From Streptomyces sp. Ag109_O5-1 (lineage in GTDB: Bacteria; Actinomycetota; Actinomycetes; Streptomycetales; Streptomycetaceae): a stretch of DNA of 64,000 nucleotides. The position numbers and the translations under genes are program-made. Shown here piece after piece: positions 7,987 to 15,486 of the stretch (position 1 is its first letter; every line of letters starts with the position of its first letter). The stretch lies in NCBI RefSeq assembly GCF_003814875.1, contig NZ_RKQF01000001.1, positions 248,001 to 312,000 on the forward strand, in the 5' to 3' direction. The notes below the pieces were generated by a model, which searched no databases, was not told where the DNA came from, and saw only the letters and a program-made list of their open reading frames with translations.

Positions 7987-8780
7987 GAGAACGGGCCCTG
8001 GATGTCGTCCGCGGGGGTCAGGATGGACTGGCGCACCCTGCCCAGCGCGGCCGAGGGTTCGAGCCCCAGATCGCGTACGAGGGTGGTGCGCAGTCGCTGG
8101 TAGGCGCCCAGGGCCTCGCTGCTGCGGCCCGAGCGGTGCAGGGCGAGCATGAGCTGGCCGCACAGGCTCTCATGGGTGGGGTGACGGCTGACGAGGACAG
8201 TGAGTTCGGCGATCAGTTCACGATGCCGGCCGAGCCGCAGATCGGCCTCGATACGGCGGTCCAGCGCGCACAGCCGGCTCTCCTCCAGTCCCCGGATGTG
8301 TGTGCGCAGATGCTCCCCGGCGGCGACGTCGGCCAGGGCGGCCCCGGTCCACAGGTCGAGCGCCGTGCGGAGCAGCCGGGCGGCCTCATGGTGGTCCCCG
8401 TCGTCCATGGCCCGGTATCCGGTCTCGGCGAGCCGCTCGAACTCCCGGATGTCACTGGTCCCTTCACCGCTGTCGAGCAGACAGTCGCCGGGTACGGCAC
8501 GAAGGACCTCCTTGGCGGTGCGCGCGTCCACGCCGTCGCCCGGCCGTCGCAGCGCCGGGGCCATGAGCTCGCGCAGGTGCATGACGTACGTCTGCAGGGT
8601 GGGGCGCGCGCTGCGCGGTGGCCGTTGCCCCCAGAGTTCCTCGGTCAGCGTCTCGACGGTCACGGCCCGGTCGGCGTGCAGGGCGAGCGGGGCGAGTACC
8701 TGGCGGGGCTTGGGCGCGGTCGGCGTGACGGAGATGCCGTTCTCGCGCACGACGAGAGCGCCGAGTACGCCGATGTCCAC
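7974..8780 (-). CDS. SARP-family transcriptional activator (SARP-2)
   Basis: The 268-residue protein starts at GTG 8780-8778 with GGGAGA eight bases upstream. It is a clear paralogue of SARP-1: winged-helix domain (PTAPKPRQVLAPLALHAD, PPRSARPTLQTYVMHLREL) then BTAD domain (GLEESRLCALDRRIEADLRLG, CGQLMLALHRSGRSSEAL). It lacks the linker insertion of SARP-1. An ARE-like operator starts 57 bases upstream, so repression by the adjacent TetR receptor and release by the butyrolactone-type signal is the natural model. Two SARPs beside a receptor recalls TylS/TylT-like arrangements. Its 3' end overlaps the convergent MFS gene by 13 bases. Confidence 0.9.
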   Translation of the reverse strand: MDIGVLGALVVRENGISVTPTAPKPRQVLAPLALHADRAVTVETLTEELWGQRPPRSARPTLQTYVMHLRELMAPALRRPGDGVDARTAKEVLRAVPGDCLLDSGEGTSDIREFERLAETGYRAMDDGDHHEAARLLRTALDLWTGAALADVAAGEHLRTHIRGLEESRLCALDRRIEADLRLGRHRELIAELTVLVSRHPTHESLCGQLMLALHRSGRSSEALGAYQRLRTTLVRDLGLEPSAALGRVRQSILTPADDIQGPFSQTG

Positions 8781-8836
8781 GCCGTCTCCCTGCTCGTCCG
8801 CCGCTTGGGTGCTCCGGGGCGACTCCCGGCCCAGAG

Positions 8837-8862
8837 TCAAAAACGGCACGGACGGTTTGTCA
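8837..8862. promoter_or_regulatory. ARE-like operator upstream of SARP-2
   Basis: A 26-base site with left half TCAAAAAC and right half CGGTTTGTCA matches 15 of 19 defined positions of the remembered ARE consensus by hand count. It shares the core and the flanking TGTCAAC with the SARP-1 site. It lies 57 bases before the SARP-2 start codon in a 232-base gene-free gap. Confidence 0.65.
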
Positions 8863-9012
8863 ACGGCATGCCGGTCGATTTGTTCCCTCTTGACCGAGGC
8901 CGGGAACCGGACAGCACGGCACGCACGAACCAGTCGCCGAATGCGGCCGGTTGGGGTGGATCGAGCGCCTCGGTGAACGACGGACCGGACGAATGGTTCG
9001 GCCGGAGGCGGG

Positions 9013-9684
9013 TCAGGCCTCGGTGTCCACCGGTACCGGGGCTTCCAGCCGGCGGCGTTCGACTTCCTCGACGACGCGGGCGCCCCGGTCGGGCGCGGTG
9101 TCCAGCCGGATCAGGGCCGCGGGGGTGGCGATGGCCGGCAGGACATGGTTGTAGAGGACGGAGATGCGGTCGTTGAGGTCCGTCCAGTCGGAGACGACCT
9201 CGGACATGAACTGGGTCCCGATCCAGGCTCCGAGGAAGCACTCCGCGGTCTCGCGGGGGTTGACGTGCGGCAGCACCTCGCCGCGGTCCTTGGCCTCCAC
9301 GAGCTTCTCCGTCACCACCTCGGTCCAGGCGGGCCAGGCGCTGCCGAACAGTGAACGCCCCTGGATGTCGGCGGACAGCCGTATGCCGGCGAGGAGGATG
9401 ACCTCCTTGGGGATCCGGTGGGCCAGCGTCAGGCCGATGTCCACCCACTCCTGGAGCTTCAGTTCGCGCGGCACCCAGTAGTCGTCGCTGATCTGGGCGT
9501 TGATCACGCCTCGCGCGAGGGATTCCTTGGAGTCGAAGTGGAAGTACAGGGCGCCCTTGGTGACTCCGGCCCGTTCGAGGATCTCGGAGATCGTCGCCGC
9601 CGTGTAGCCGCGCTCGGCGAAGACCGCGGCGGCGGCCTCGACAACAGCACGCCGGGTCCGAATCGCACGCTCCTGACGCGCCAT
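9013..9684 (-). CDS. Gamma-butyrolactone receptor-type TetR repressor (ScbR/ArpA family)
   Basis: The 223-residue protein starts at ATG 9684 behind GGAGGGG. Its N-terminus (MARQERAIRTRRAVVEAAAA, then GYTAATISEILERAGVTKGALYFHFDSKESLA) is the characteristic helix-turn-helix of ScbR/ArpA/BarA receptors. The ligand domain has the family pattern IPKEVILLAGIRLS, a conserved Trp-rich SAWPAW segment, and a C-terminal YNHVLPAIATP motif. Such receptors repress their own gene and nearby SARP genes until a butyrolactone or butenolide signal binds. An ARE-like site (9705-9730) overlaps its own promoter region, indicating autoregulation. The signal synthase candidate is the AfsA gene at 11740-12696. A pseudo-receptor cannot be excluded from sequence alone, but the fully typical N-terminus favours a true receptor. 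Confidence 0.92.
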   Translation of the reverse strand: MARQERAIRTRRAVVEAAAAVFAERGYTAATISEILERAGVTKGALYFHFDSKESLARGVINAQISDDYWVPRELKLQEWVDIGLTLAHRIPKEVILLAGIRLSADIQGRSLFGSAWPAWTEVVTEKLVEAKDRGEVLPHVNPRETAECFLGAWIGTQFMSEVVSDWTDLNDRISVLYNHVLPAIATPAALIRLDTAPDRGARVVEEVERRRLEAPVPVDTEA

Positions 9685-9704
9685 GGGGACCCCTCCTCGG
9701 TCAA

Positions 9705-9730
9705 AACAAAACCGGACGTGACGTACCTTA
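9705..9730. promoter_or_regulatory. ARE-like operator upstream of the TetR receptor
   Basis: Read on the minus strand, left half TAAGGTAC and right half CGGTTTTGTT match 15 of 19 defined positions of the remembered ARE consensus. It starts 21 bases before the receptor start codon, overlapping the expected promoter and 5' leader, so autorepression is likely. An extra half-site-like GAAATACCGACC lies just beyond, around 9744-9757. Confidence 0.65.
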
Positions 9731-9840
9731 CCCCAATCGGGGGTCGGTATTTCGGCCGTACGGGCCGGACGCCCGGCCCGTCCCGCGCCGGGCGGCGCAG
9801 CGCCGGCGCGGGAGCGTCGGCGCGTGCCCCGGCGGGCAGT

Positions 9841-10614
9841 TCACCAGGCGGTGCGCCCTCCGTCCACGGTAAGTGTCGCACCCGTGACGAAGCTCGCCCT
9901 GTCGCTGCACAGCCAGGCGGCTGCCTCGGCGACCTCCTCCGGATCCGCGGCGCGGGCCTGCGGAGCAGAACGGTACGCCCGTGCCTCGTTCTCGGGCGAC
10001 CTGGCGAACCAGTCGTCGATCATCTCGGAGCGGGTCAGGCCGGGGGCGATGGCGTTGACCCGGATGTGGTGCGGGGCGTACTCGACGGCGGCGGCCTTGG
10101 TCAGTCCGATCACCGCGTGCTTGGAGGCGATGTAGGGGGCGGCCGTCGAGGAGGCGACCAGACCGCCCACGCTGCTGGTGTTGACGATCGAGCCGCCGCC
10201 GCTCTCCAGCATCGCCGTGATCTCGTGGCGCAGGCAGTTCCACACGCCTCGCACATTGGTCTCGGTGACCCGCTCGTAGTCCGCGTCGTCGATGAGGTGC
10301 ATCGGGGTCCTGGGAAGCGCGACGCCGGCGTTGTTGAAGGCGGCGTCGAGACGGCCGTACCGCTCGACGGTGAACTCGACCGTCCTGCGCACCTCTTCCC
10401 CGTCTCGCACATCCAGGGTGCGGTGGCTCGCCTCGGCACCGTCGGCACGCAACTCGTCGGCGAGGTCGCGCAGTCGGTCCTCGCGGCGGGCGGTGACGAC
10501 GACGGTGGCGCCCTGCCTGGCGAACACCCGGGCGGCGGCCGCCCCGATGCCGCTGCTGGCGCCGGTGACGAGGACGACCCGGCCCGCGAGCACGGCTCCT
10601 TCGGCCGCGGTCAC
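9841..10614 (-). CDS. Short-chain dehydrogenase/reductase in the signalling cassette
   Basis: This is a 257-residue classical SDR. It has the cofactor motif TGASSGIGAAAARVF near residues 18-32, FNNAG, the catalytic Ser in NTSSVGG, and YIASK supplying Tyr and Lys, followed by RVNAIAPGLTRSEM. An Arg-rich turn after the second strand (TARREDR) suggests NADPH. The GTG start (10614-10612) overlaps the HAD stop codon by four bases, so the two are translationally coupled. SDR genes next to afsA reduce the 6-keto group of butyrolactone precursors (BarS1-like, from memory), which is the most economical role here. Confidence 0.85.
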   Translation of the reverse strand: MTAAEGAVLAGRVVLVTGASSGIGAAAARVFARQGATVVVTARREDRLRDLADELRADGAEASHRTLDVRDGEEVRRTVEFTVERYGRLDAAFNNAGVALPRTPMHLIDDADYERVTETNVRGVWNCLRHEITAMLESGGGSIVNTSSVGGLVASSTAAPYIASKHAVIGLTKAAAVEYAPHHIRVNAIAPGLTRSEMIDDWFARSPENEARAYRSAPQARAADPEEVAEAAAWLCSDRASFVTGATLTVDGGRTAW

Positions 10615-11342
10615 TTGACCACCTCACGGGCGACGGCGAGGGAGCCGGCCGGGTCCCAGACGGTGCCGAGCCCGGCCTCGCGGTCCAGGGTGCGCAGGCG
10701 CTCCTCGTCGATCTCGGCGAGGCCGCCGACCAGGTGCCGGACGCCGAGTTCGCGCATCAGTTCGCGCTGGTAGCCGTGTTCGAAGGTACTGGGGTGGCCG
10801 ACGAACGGCACGTTCAGCTCCTTGGCGTGGCCGGCGAAGCGGGCCACGTCGTCGATGAAGAGGACCTGGTGGTGGTCGAGGCCGAAGTGGTCCTGGACGA
10901 TCTCCCGGATGCCGGGGCGGAAGGCGTCGGTGCAGATGTAGTGCGGGGCGGTGAACAGCTGCTCCCAGGCGCCGAGATGACGGCGGAAGTGGCCCATGTC
11001 GAGGCCGCCGTAGCAGATGATGTCGAGGCCCAGGGCGCGCAGCCGGTGGAGGAGTTCCTCGGCTCCGTCGAGAGTGTGGACGGGGTGGCTGCGCAGGTAG
11101 CGCTCGCGTTCGGCGAAGTAGTCGTCGATGGCCTCCTGCTCGCCCACGCCGGCGCCCGTCTCCTCCAGCAGCACCCTGGCGGCCGCGAGCCGGGGCTGCG
11201 AGAAGAGCCGCTGCTCCAGGTCCCGGGTGTACTCACCGCCGTATCTGAGGACGAGGCGGTGCAGGACGGGGCTGAAGCTGTCGTTGAGCAGGACGCCGTC
11301 GATGTTGACGGCGGCGAGGCGCAGGGTGCGCAGTGGTTCCAT
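10611..11342 (-). CDS. HAD-superfamily-like protein with degenerate catalytic motifs
   Basis: The 243-residue protein starts at ATG 11342. The fold markers of a haloacid-dehalogenase-type phosphatase are present (strand LRLAAVNIDGVLL at 8-19; ICYGGLDMGHFRRHL; FRPGIREIVQDHFGL; VLFIDDVARFAGHAKEL). However, the nucleophile Asp of motif I is Asn13 (N-I-D-G), motif II lacks the usual Ser/Thr, and motif III has Arg where Lys is expected; motif IV (IDD) is intact. It is therefore either a non-hydrolytic binding protein or an unusual enzyme. It is the first gene of a pair with the SDR and is divergent from afsA. A dephosphorylation step exists in A-factor-type biosynthesis, so a role in signal synthesis is attractive but the residues argue for caution. 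Confidence 0.75.
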   Translation of the reverse strand: MEPLRTLRLAAVNIDGVLLNDSFSPVLHRLVLRYGGEYTRDLEQRLFSQPRLAAARVLLEETGAGVGEQEAIDDYFAERERYLRSHPVHTLDGAEELLHRLRALGLDIICYGGLDMGHFRRHLGAWEQLFTAPHYICTDAFRPGIREIVQDHFGLDHHQVLFIDDVARFAGHAKELNVPFVGHPSTFEHGYQRELMRELGVRHLVGGLAEIDEERLRTLDREAGLGTVWDPAGSLAVAREVVK

Positions 11343-11449
11343 CGGGTCTCCCTCTCTCGCAGGCCGTCAACAATCATGCAGCGGCTGTCGAGACCGGGGC
11401 GTCACGGGTAGGGCCGTAGCGGCGCCAACTCTCCTGTGAAACCTGGCCA

Positions 11450-11475
11450 AATGAAACCGCTGGACTGGTTTTGGC
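11450..11475. promoter_or_regulatory. ARE-like operator on the HAD side of the divergent promoter
   Basis: On the minus strand the right half CGGTTTCATT and part of the left half (AAAAC) match 13 of 19 defined positions of the remembered ARE consensus. It is also an imperfect palindrome (GCCAAA..AAACC / GGTTTTGGC, 11446-11475). It lies 108 bases before the HAD start, in the 397-base gap between HAD and afsA. Confidence 0.45.
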
Positions 11476-11658
11476 GAAGTCGTGCCCTGCTCACCACCCG
11501 ACGATAACCAGCCGTCGACATCCGCCAGTTAGTCCGCTTTTCGCCGTGCCTTCGATGTAATTGAGCGCGAAAATACTTGGCCAAACCACCACTGAGCGGA
11601 GTCATGCATGGATCGAGTCGAACCACGCTTGGTGAATCCTTTACCTTGTGGCCGACCC

Positions 11659-11684
11659 GAGAAAACCGGTAGGTCCGTATCTTA
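11659..11684. promoter_or_regulatory. Strong ARE-like operator upstream of afsA
   Basis: On the minus strand, TAAGATACGGACC followed after three bases by CGGTTTTCTC matches 17 of 19 defined positions of the remembered ARE consensus, the best site in the window. It ends 55 bases before the afsA start codon, where a bound receptor would repress synthase transcription. Confidence 0.7.
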
Positions 11685-11739
11685 TAGGCGGCGAACAGGG
11701 CTTCAAGCCAAAGTAGAGCGTTCCGACGGGGGGTTGTCG

Positions 11740-12696
11740 ATGAGCGTGTCCACCAGCGAGATCGGAGTCGGTCTGCCCGCACTGCCCCGGTTGACCACCA
11801 CGGTGCCCAAGGAGTACGTCCACCGGGCGTCCCTGGCCGAGGTGTTCCTCACCGGCTGCACCGCCCAGGACGACGGACTGCGGTTCTCCCTGACCGGACA
11901 GTGGCCACGCGCCCATACATTCTTCAACAGCGCCGATGGCTCGAGTCATGACCCGCTCCAGGCCGCAGAGACGTTTCGGCAGGCCGGTATGTTCGTGACA
12001 CACGCGGAACACGAGGTACCGCTCGGCCATCACTTCGTGCTGTGGTCGCTCAGCTGCCACACCGATCTGGAGCAGCTGCGGATCACCTCCCGCCCCACCG
12101 ACTTCGACCTTGAGGTGACATGTCCGGACGCCGCCCCGCGCGGCCGGGCGTCCGCCCGCCGGATGGGCATCGGGTTCGCCCTGCGCCGGGACGGCAGACC
12201 CGTGGCCCACGGTGAGGGGCTGTACTCCATCGTCACACCCGGCGTCTACGCGCGCCTGCGGGGCAACCGGCCGGAAAAACAGCCGAGTTCGGCCGACCCG
12301 GTCGTGACGTCCGACCCGATGCCGCCGGCCGCGGTGGGCCGTACCTCTCCTGCCGACGTGGTGCTGACGCCCACCCGCACGGCGAACCGCTGGCTGCTGA
12401 CACCGGATCTGAACCATCCGATCCTGTTCGACCACGACGGCGACCATCTGCCCGGCATGGTCCTGATGGAGGGCGCCCGGCAGGCCGCCTGCGCCCGGCT
12501 GACACCCCGTGCGCTGATACCGGCGAGCACGTCCACGTCGTTCAGCCGCTATGTGGAACTCGACAGCCCCTGCTGGATCGACACGACGGGGGTGACGTCC
12601 AGCAGCGACGGCACGGCGACCGTCGATGTCGTCGGCGTGCAGGACGGCGAGATCGTCTTCACGTCCACGGTGAGCGGGCCGGTCGTCCAAGGCTGA
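11740..12696 (+). CDS. afsA-like: AfsA-family gamma-butyrolactone/butenolide signal synthase
   Basis: The ATG at 11740 follows GGGGGG and gives 318 residues, the usual family length (about 300-320). The protein consists of two AfsA hot-dog repeats: the first around VPKEYVHRASLAEVFLTGC and FVTHAEHEVPLGHHFVL, the second around NHPILFDHDGDHLPGMVLMEGARQA. Such enzymes condense a beta-ketoacyl chain with dihydroxyacetone phosphate to begin signal-molecule synthesis. It is transcribed away from the HAD-SDR pair, has an excellent ARE match upstream, and shares the cassette with a ScbR-type receptor and two SARPs. The chemical class (butyrolactone or butenolide) cannot be decided from this protein alone. 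Confidence 0.92.
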   Translation: MSVSTSEIGVGLPALPRLTTTVPKEYVHRASLAEVFLTGCTAQDDGLRFSLTGQWPRAHTFFNSADGSSHDPLQAAETFRQAGMFVTHAEHEVPLGHHFVLWSLSCHTDLEQLRITSRPTDFDLEVTCPDAAPRGRASARRMGIGFALRRDGRPVAHGEGLYSIVTPGVYARLRGNRPEKQPSSADPVVTSDPMPPAAVGRTSPADVVLTPTRTANRWLLTPDLNHPILFDHDGDHLPGMVLMEGARQAACARLTPRALIPASTSTSFSRYVELDSPCWIDTTGVTSSSDGTATVDVVGVQDGEIVFTSTVSGPVVQG

Positions 12697-12722
12697 CACC
12701 GGGCGCCGCCCGGACACACGTG

Positions 12723-12755
12723 CGCCGCCGGCCCCTTCCCAGGGGTCCGGCGGCG
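12723..12755. terminator. Bidirectional hairpin terminator after afsA
   Basis: CGCCGCCGG pairs with CCGGCGGCG around a further CCCCT/AGGGG stem with a four-base loop. It lies between the convergent stops of afsA (12696) and the lamin-tail gene (12769). There is no T-run, as is usual in Streptomyces. Confidence 0.75.
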
Positions 12756-12768
12756 AAGGTTTCACGCG

Positions 12769-13608
12769 TCAGCGCTGGTGATGCCCGAAGGCGCCCCGGT
12801 CGCCACCCTCACGACGGTCACCGAAGCCATGCCGGTCACCGCCGTCACGACGGTCGCCGAAGCCATGCCGGTCACCGCCGTCACGCCGGTCACCGAACCC
12901 GTGCCGGTCGTCCGCGTCACCGCGGTGGCCGAACCCGTGCCGGTCACCGTCCTCACGCCGGTCACCGAACCCGTGCCGGTCGTCGAACCCGTGCCGGTCG
13001 TCGAACCCGTGCCGGTCGCCGCCCTCACGCCGGTCACCGAACCCGTGCCGGTCACCGCCGTCACGCCGGTCACCGAACCCGTGCCGGTCGTCCGCGTCAC
13101 CGCGGTGGCCGAACGCGTGCCGGTCGTCGACGTCGCGGCGGTGGTGCAGGCCCCAGGAGGTGGAGTCGACGTAACGCCCGCGGTCGTTGCGCAGGGTGGC
13201 GCTGTCGGCGTCCCGGTTCCACACGGAGCGGCTGCGGTCCTGGTACAGGTCCCGCACGGTGTCGCGGCCCTCCCCGGTGTGGACACGGACCGTGGCACGG
13301 CCCTCCAGCCGGTAGAGCCGGAAGGTGTAGCTGTGACCTTCGGCGTCCGACAGCGTCCAGCCGCTCAGGTTCACATCCCGGCGGGAGGTGTTGCTGACGT
13401 CGACCCACTCCCGGTTCAGAGCACGGTTGGAGACCACCGCACGACCCGGTACGTCGTGCTGCACGGCGCTGATGACGACCGTGCCGCGCTCCGGCGCGGG
13501 GTACGGGGCGGCGGCCGAGGCCGGCAGGGCCAGCGCGCCCACCAGGGCGGCGGCCACGGCGGTGGCGGAACCGAGACGACGTGCGGTCACGGAGACAGAA
13601 ACGGACAC
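12769..13608 (-). CDS. Secreted lamin-tail-domain protein with His/Asp/Arg-rich tandem repeats
   Basis: The 279-residue protein starts at GTG 13608 behind GGGGGA. A signal peptide (about 1-33, ending ASAAAP) is followed by a lamin-tail beta-domain (about 38-145: VVISAVQHDVP, VDVSNTSRRDVNLSGWTLSDAEGH, TVRVHTGEG, WNRDADSATLRNDRGRYVDS). The remainder is a low-complexity tail of about ten 12-residue units of type DRHGFGDRRDGG, some truncated to DDRHGF. The domain often occurs on secreted nucleases and surface proteins in Streptomyces. The tail is rich in His and Asp and could bind metal or nucleic acid, which is inference only. Divergent from the phosphatase/jacalin gene 485 bases away. Confidence 0.85.
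   Translation of the reverse strand: MSVSVSVTARRLGSATAVAAALVGALALPASAAAPYPAPERGTVVISAVQHDVPGRAVVSNRALNREWVDVSNTSRRDVNLSGWTLSDAEGHSYTFRLYRLEGRATVRVHTGEGRDTVRDLYQDRSRSVWNRDADSATLRNDRGRYVDSTSWGLHHRRDVDDRHAFGHRGDADDRHGFGDRRDGGDRHGFGDRREGGDRHGFDDRHGFDDRHGFGDRREDGDRHGFGHRGDADDRHGFGDRRDGGDRHGFGDRRDGGDRHGFGDRREGGDRGAFGHHQR
12787..13128 (-). repeat. 36-base tandem coding repeat
   Basis: Units of 36 bases (encoding DRHGFGDRR plus three variable residues) are repeated about eight times, with two 15-base partial units (GTCGAACCCGTGCCG on the plus strand) in the middle. Units are nearly identical in DNA, implying recent expansion or gene conversion. There are no spacers, so this is not a CRISPR array. 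Confidence 0.85.
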
Positions 13609-14093
13609 GAGGTCCCCCTTTGCAGGGTTCGAGCACACCCCGGCGAAGCCGCAGGCCACGAGGGGTGTGTGGTGCGAGGTGGCGACCGGACGGCCGCGCA
13701 GCCACACCCTGCGCCCCGGCCGCGCGCAGACCGGGCGACACACGGCGCCTATTACGGATCCTTCGCTTTCCTATGACTCTCGCATGTAACGTCCATTTAT
13801 TAGTTGAATGGGAGGATTTGACAGCTTCTCAGCCCCTTCCGCGCCATGAACAAAGGGCTCGGCCACCAACGGAGCAATCGACGAACAGGGCCCCGTTCAC
13901 CCGAAAGTGAGTAACAGTCAGCCCCCGATCGGACCCCGCCGGCCGAAGTCGATCTTCTGGGCGTCACGCGGAATTTCCAAACTGGTTAGTAACAAGAGGG
14001 GGTCGGGAGAAAGCGTTTGCCGCTACGTTTTGCCATGCCTCATTGGCATGCTCACACCCCTCTCAGCGCACACTCCCCATAGGAGACACCCCC
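13609..14093. other. Divergent intergenic region, AT-richer
   Basis: This 485-base gap separates two divergent genes for exported proteins. Around 13790-13830 it is unusually AT-rich for this genome (TTTATTAGTTGAATGG), a likely promoter zone. AGGAGA at 14081 is the ribosome binding site of the plus-strand gene. No small gene is supported. Confidence 0.5.
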
Positions 14094-15428
14094 ATGCGCA
14101 GACTCGTTGCCTGCCTGGCGGCCGCGGTCGCCGCTCTCGGCGGGCTCACGGCGACGGCCACTCCGGCCGCGGCGGCCGGGGGCACGTTCAGCGTGCTCAC
14201 GTACAACGTCGCCGGGCTCCCCGAAGGCCTGTCGAGCGCGCCGACTCCGCGCGACACCAGCACCACCGAGATCGGCAAGCGGATCGCGCCGTACGACATC
14301 GTCAACGTCCAGGAGGACTTCAACTACCACGCGTACCTGTACGCCACCGACACCCACCCCTACCGCACCGCGACCAGCGGTGGCGCGGGCATCGGCAGCG
14401 GCCTCAACACCGTCTCCAACTACGCCTGGGACACGGATGACTTCGAGCGGGACGGCTGGAACTCCTGCCAGCTCGACTCCGGCGACTGCCTCACGCCGAA
14501 GGGCTTCACCTTCATGCGCGAGCGGCTCGCCGAGGGCGTCTACGTCGACTTCTACAACCTGCACACCAACGCGGGCACGAACGACGGTGACGAGGCCTCC
14601 CGGGCCGACAACCTCAGCCAGCTGACGTCCTTCATCAGCACCCACTCGACCGGCAACGCGGTCGTGGTGATGGGTGACACCAACACCCGCTACACCCGCT
14701 CCGCCGACACCATCGCGGAGTTCGCCTCGAACAACGGGCTCACCGACGCCTGGGTGCAGCTGATCCGCGGCGGCAGCGCGCCGGCCAAGGGCAGCGACGC
14801 GCTCGTCTGCGACGACACCGCGGCGACCGTGCCCAACACCTGCGAGGTCGTGGACAAGGTCCTCTACCGCAGCAGCAAGGTCGTCAACCTGAACGCGACC
14901 TCGTACAACAACGAGCACGCGAAGTTCCTCACCTCCGACGGGCTGATGCTCTCCGACCACGACCCGATCACGGTCGGCTTCTCCTGGTCCCAGAACGCGA
15001 ACTTCCGGCTGAGCGACCAGTTCGGCGGTCCGCACGGCGACTACTACCAGGACATCGACAAGGTGGCCGCCGGAGCCCGCGCCACCAGCATCTCGCTGCG
15101 CTCCGGCTCCCGTGTCGACCAGGTCGGCATCACGCTCGCCGACGGTACGACGCTCACCCACGGAGGTACCGGCGGCACCGCGTCCTCACTGACGCTGGGC
15201 AGCAGCGAGTACGTGACCACGGCGTACCTGTGCGAGGGCGTCAAGGACAGCCACACGCGGATCTTCTACGCCAAGTTCACCACCAACCTGGGCAACACCC
15301 TCGCGGGCGGTACGACGACCTCGGACTGCGTGACCCGCACCGCGCCGTCGGGCTGGCAGATCGCCGGCTTCCACGGCCGCTCCGGCGACGAGCTCGACAA
15401 GGTCGGCTTCATCTACACCAAGCGCTGA
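14094..15428 (+). CDS. Secreted endonuclease/exonuclease/phosphatase-family enzyme with jacalin-like lectin tail
   Basis: The ATG at 14094 follows AGGAGA and gives 444 residues. A signal peptide covers about 1-28 (ends TPAAAAGG). The catalytic domain (about 29-310) shows the family motifs: FSVLTYNVAGLP, NVQEDFNY with the metal-binding Glu, FYNLHTNAG, VVMGDTNTR, and LSDHDPITVGF with the general-base His. It resembles bacterial sphingomyelinase/phosphodiesterases more than DNases. Residues about 318-444 form a jacalin-like beta-prism (FGGPHGDYYQD, ISLRSGSRVDQVGITLADG, GWQIAGFHGRSGDELDKVGFIY), probably binding sugar. The protein should act outside the cell on phospholipid, sugar-phosphate or nucleic acid. 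A powerful hairpin terminator follows three bases after the stop. Confidence 0.88.
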   Translation: MRRLVACLAAAVAALGGLTATATPAAAAGGTFSVLTYNVAGLPEGLSSAPTPRDTSTTEIGKRIAPYDIVNVQEDFNYHAYLYATDTHPYRTATSGGAGIGSGLNTVSNYAWDTDDFERDGWNSCQLDSGDCLTPKGFTFMRERLAEGVYVDFYNLHTNAGTNDGDEASRADNLSQLTSFISTHSTGNAVVVMGDTNTRYTRSADTIAEFASNNGLTDAWVQLIRGGSAPAKGSDALVCDDTAATVPNTCEVVDKVLYRSSKVVNLNATSYNNEHAKFLTSDGLMLSDHDPITVGFSWSQNANFRLSDQFGGPHGDYYQDIDKVAAGARATSISLRSGSRVDQVGITLADGTTLTHGGTGGTASSLTLGSSEYVTTAYLCEGVKDSHTRIFYAKFTTNLGNTLAGGTTTSDCVTRTAPSGWQIAGFHGRSGDELDKVGFIYTKR

Positions 15429-15430
15429 CC

Positions 15431-15486
15431 ACACCTCGGCCGGCCGGCGGAACCGTCACGACGGGTCCGCCGGCCGGCCGAGGTGT
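15431..15486. terminator. Very long perfect hairpin terminator
   Basis: A 21-base arm (15431-15451, starting ACACCTCGGCCGG) pairs perfectly with 15466-15486. The 14-base loop itself contains a further CCGTC/GACGG stem, so almost all 56 bases pair. It directly follows the phosphatase/jacalin gene, with no gene between it and the convergent regulator stop at 15661. Confidence 0.9.

Noticed and set aside
6843..9176. 777-residue plus-strand frame across the MFS gene, SARP-2 and beyond
   Set aside because: Its composition is frame-shifted GC-rich noise and it crosses two convincing genes with clear domains.
5295..11584. TTGGCCAA motif at 5295-5302 and 11577-11584 as a shared regulatory site
   Set aside because: Only two exact copies of an eight-base palindrome in 10 kb; expected by chance often enough that no claim is made.
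2723..12696. Complete antibiotic biosynthetic gene cluster
   Set aside because: Regulators, exporters and tailoring-type enzymes are present, but no polyketide synthase, peptide synthetase, terpene cyclase or RiPP precursor was found in the interval.
12787..13128. Possible CRISPR-like array
   Set aside because: Repeats are contiguous multiples of 36 bases in frame with a protein tail, without spacers or cas genes.
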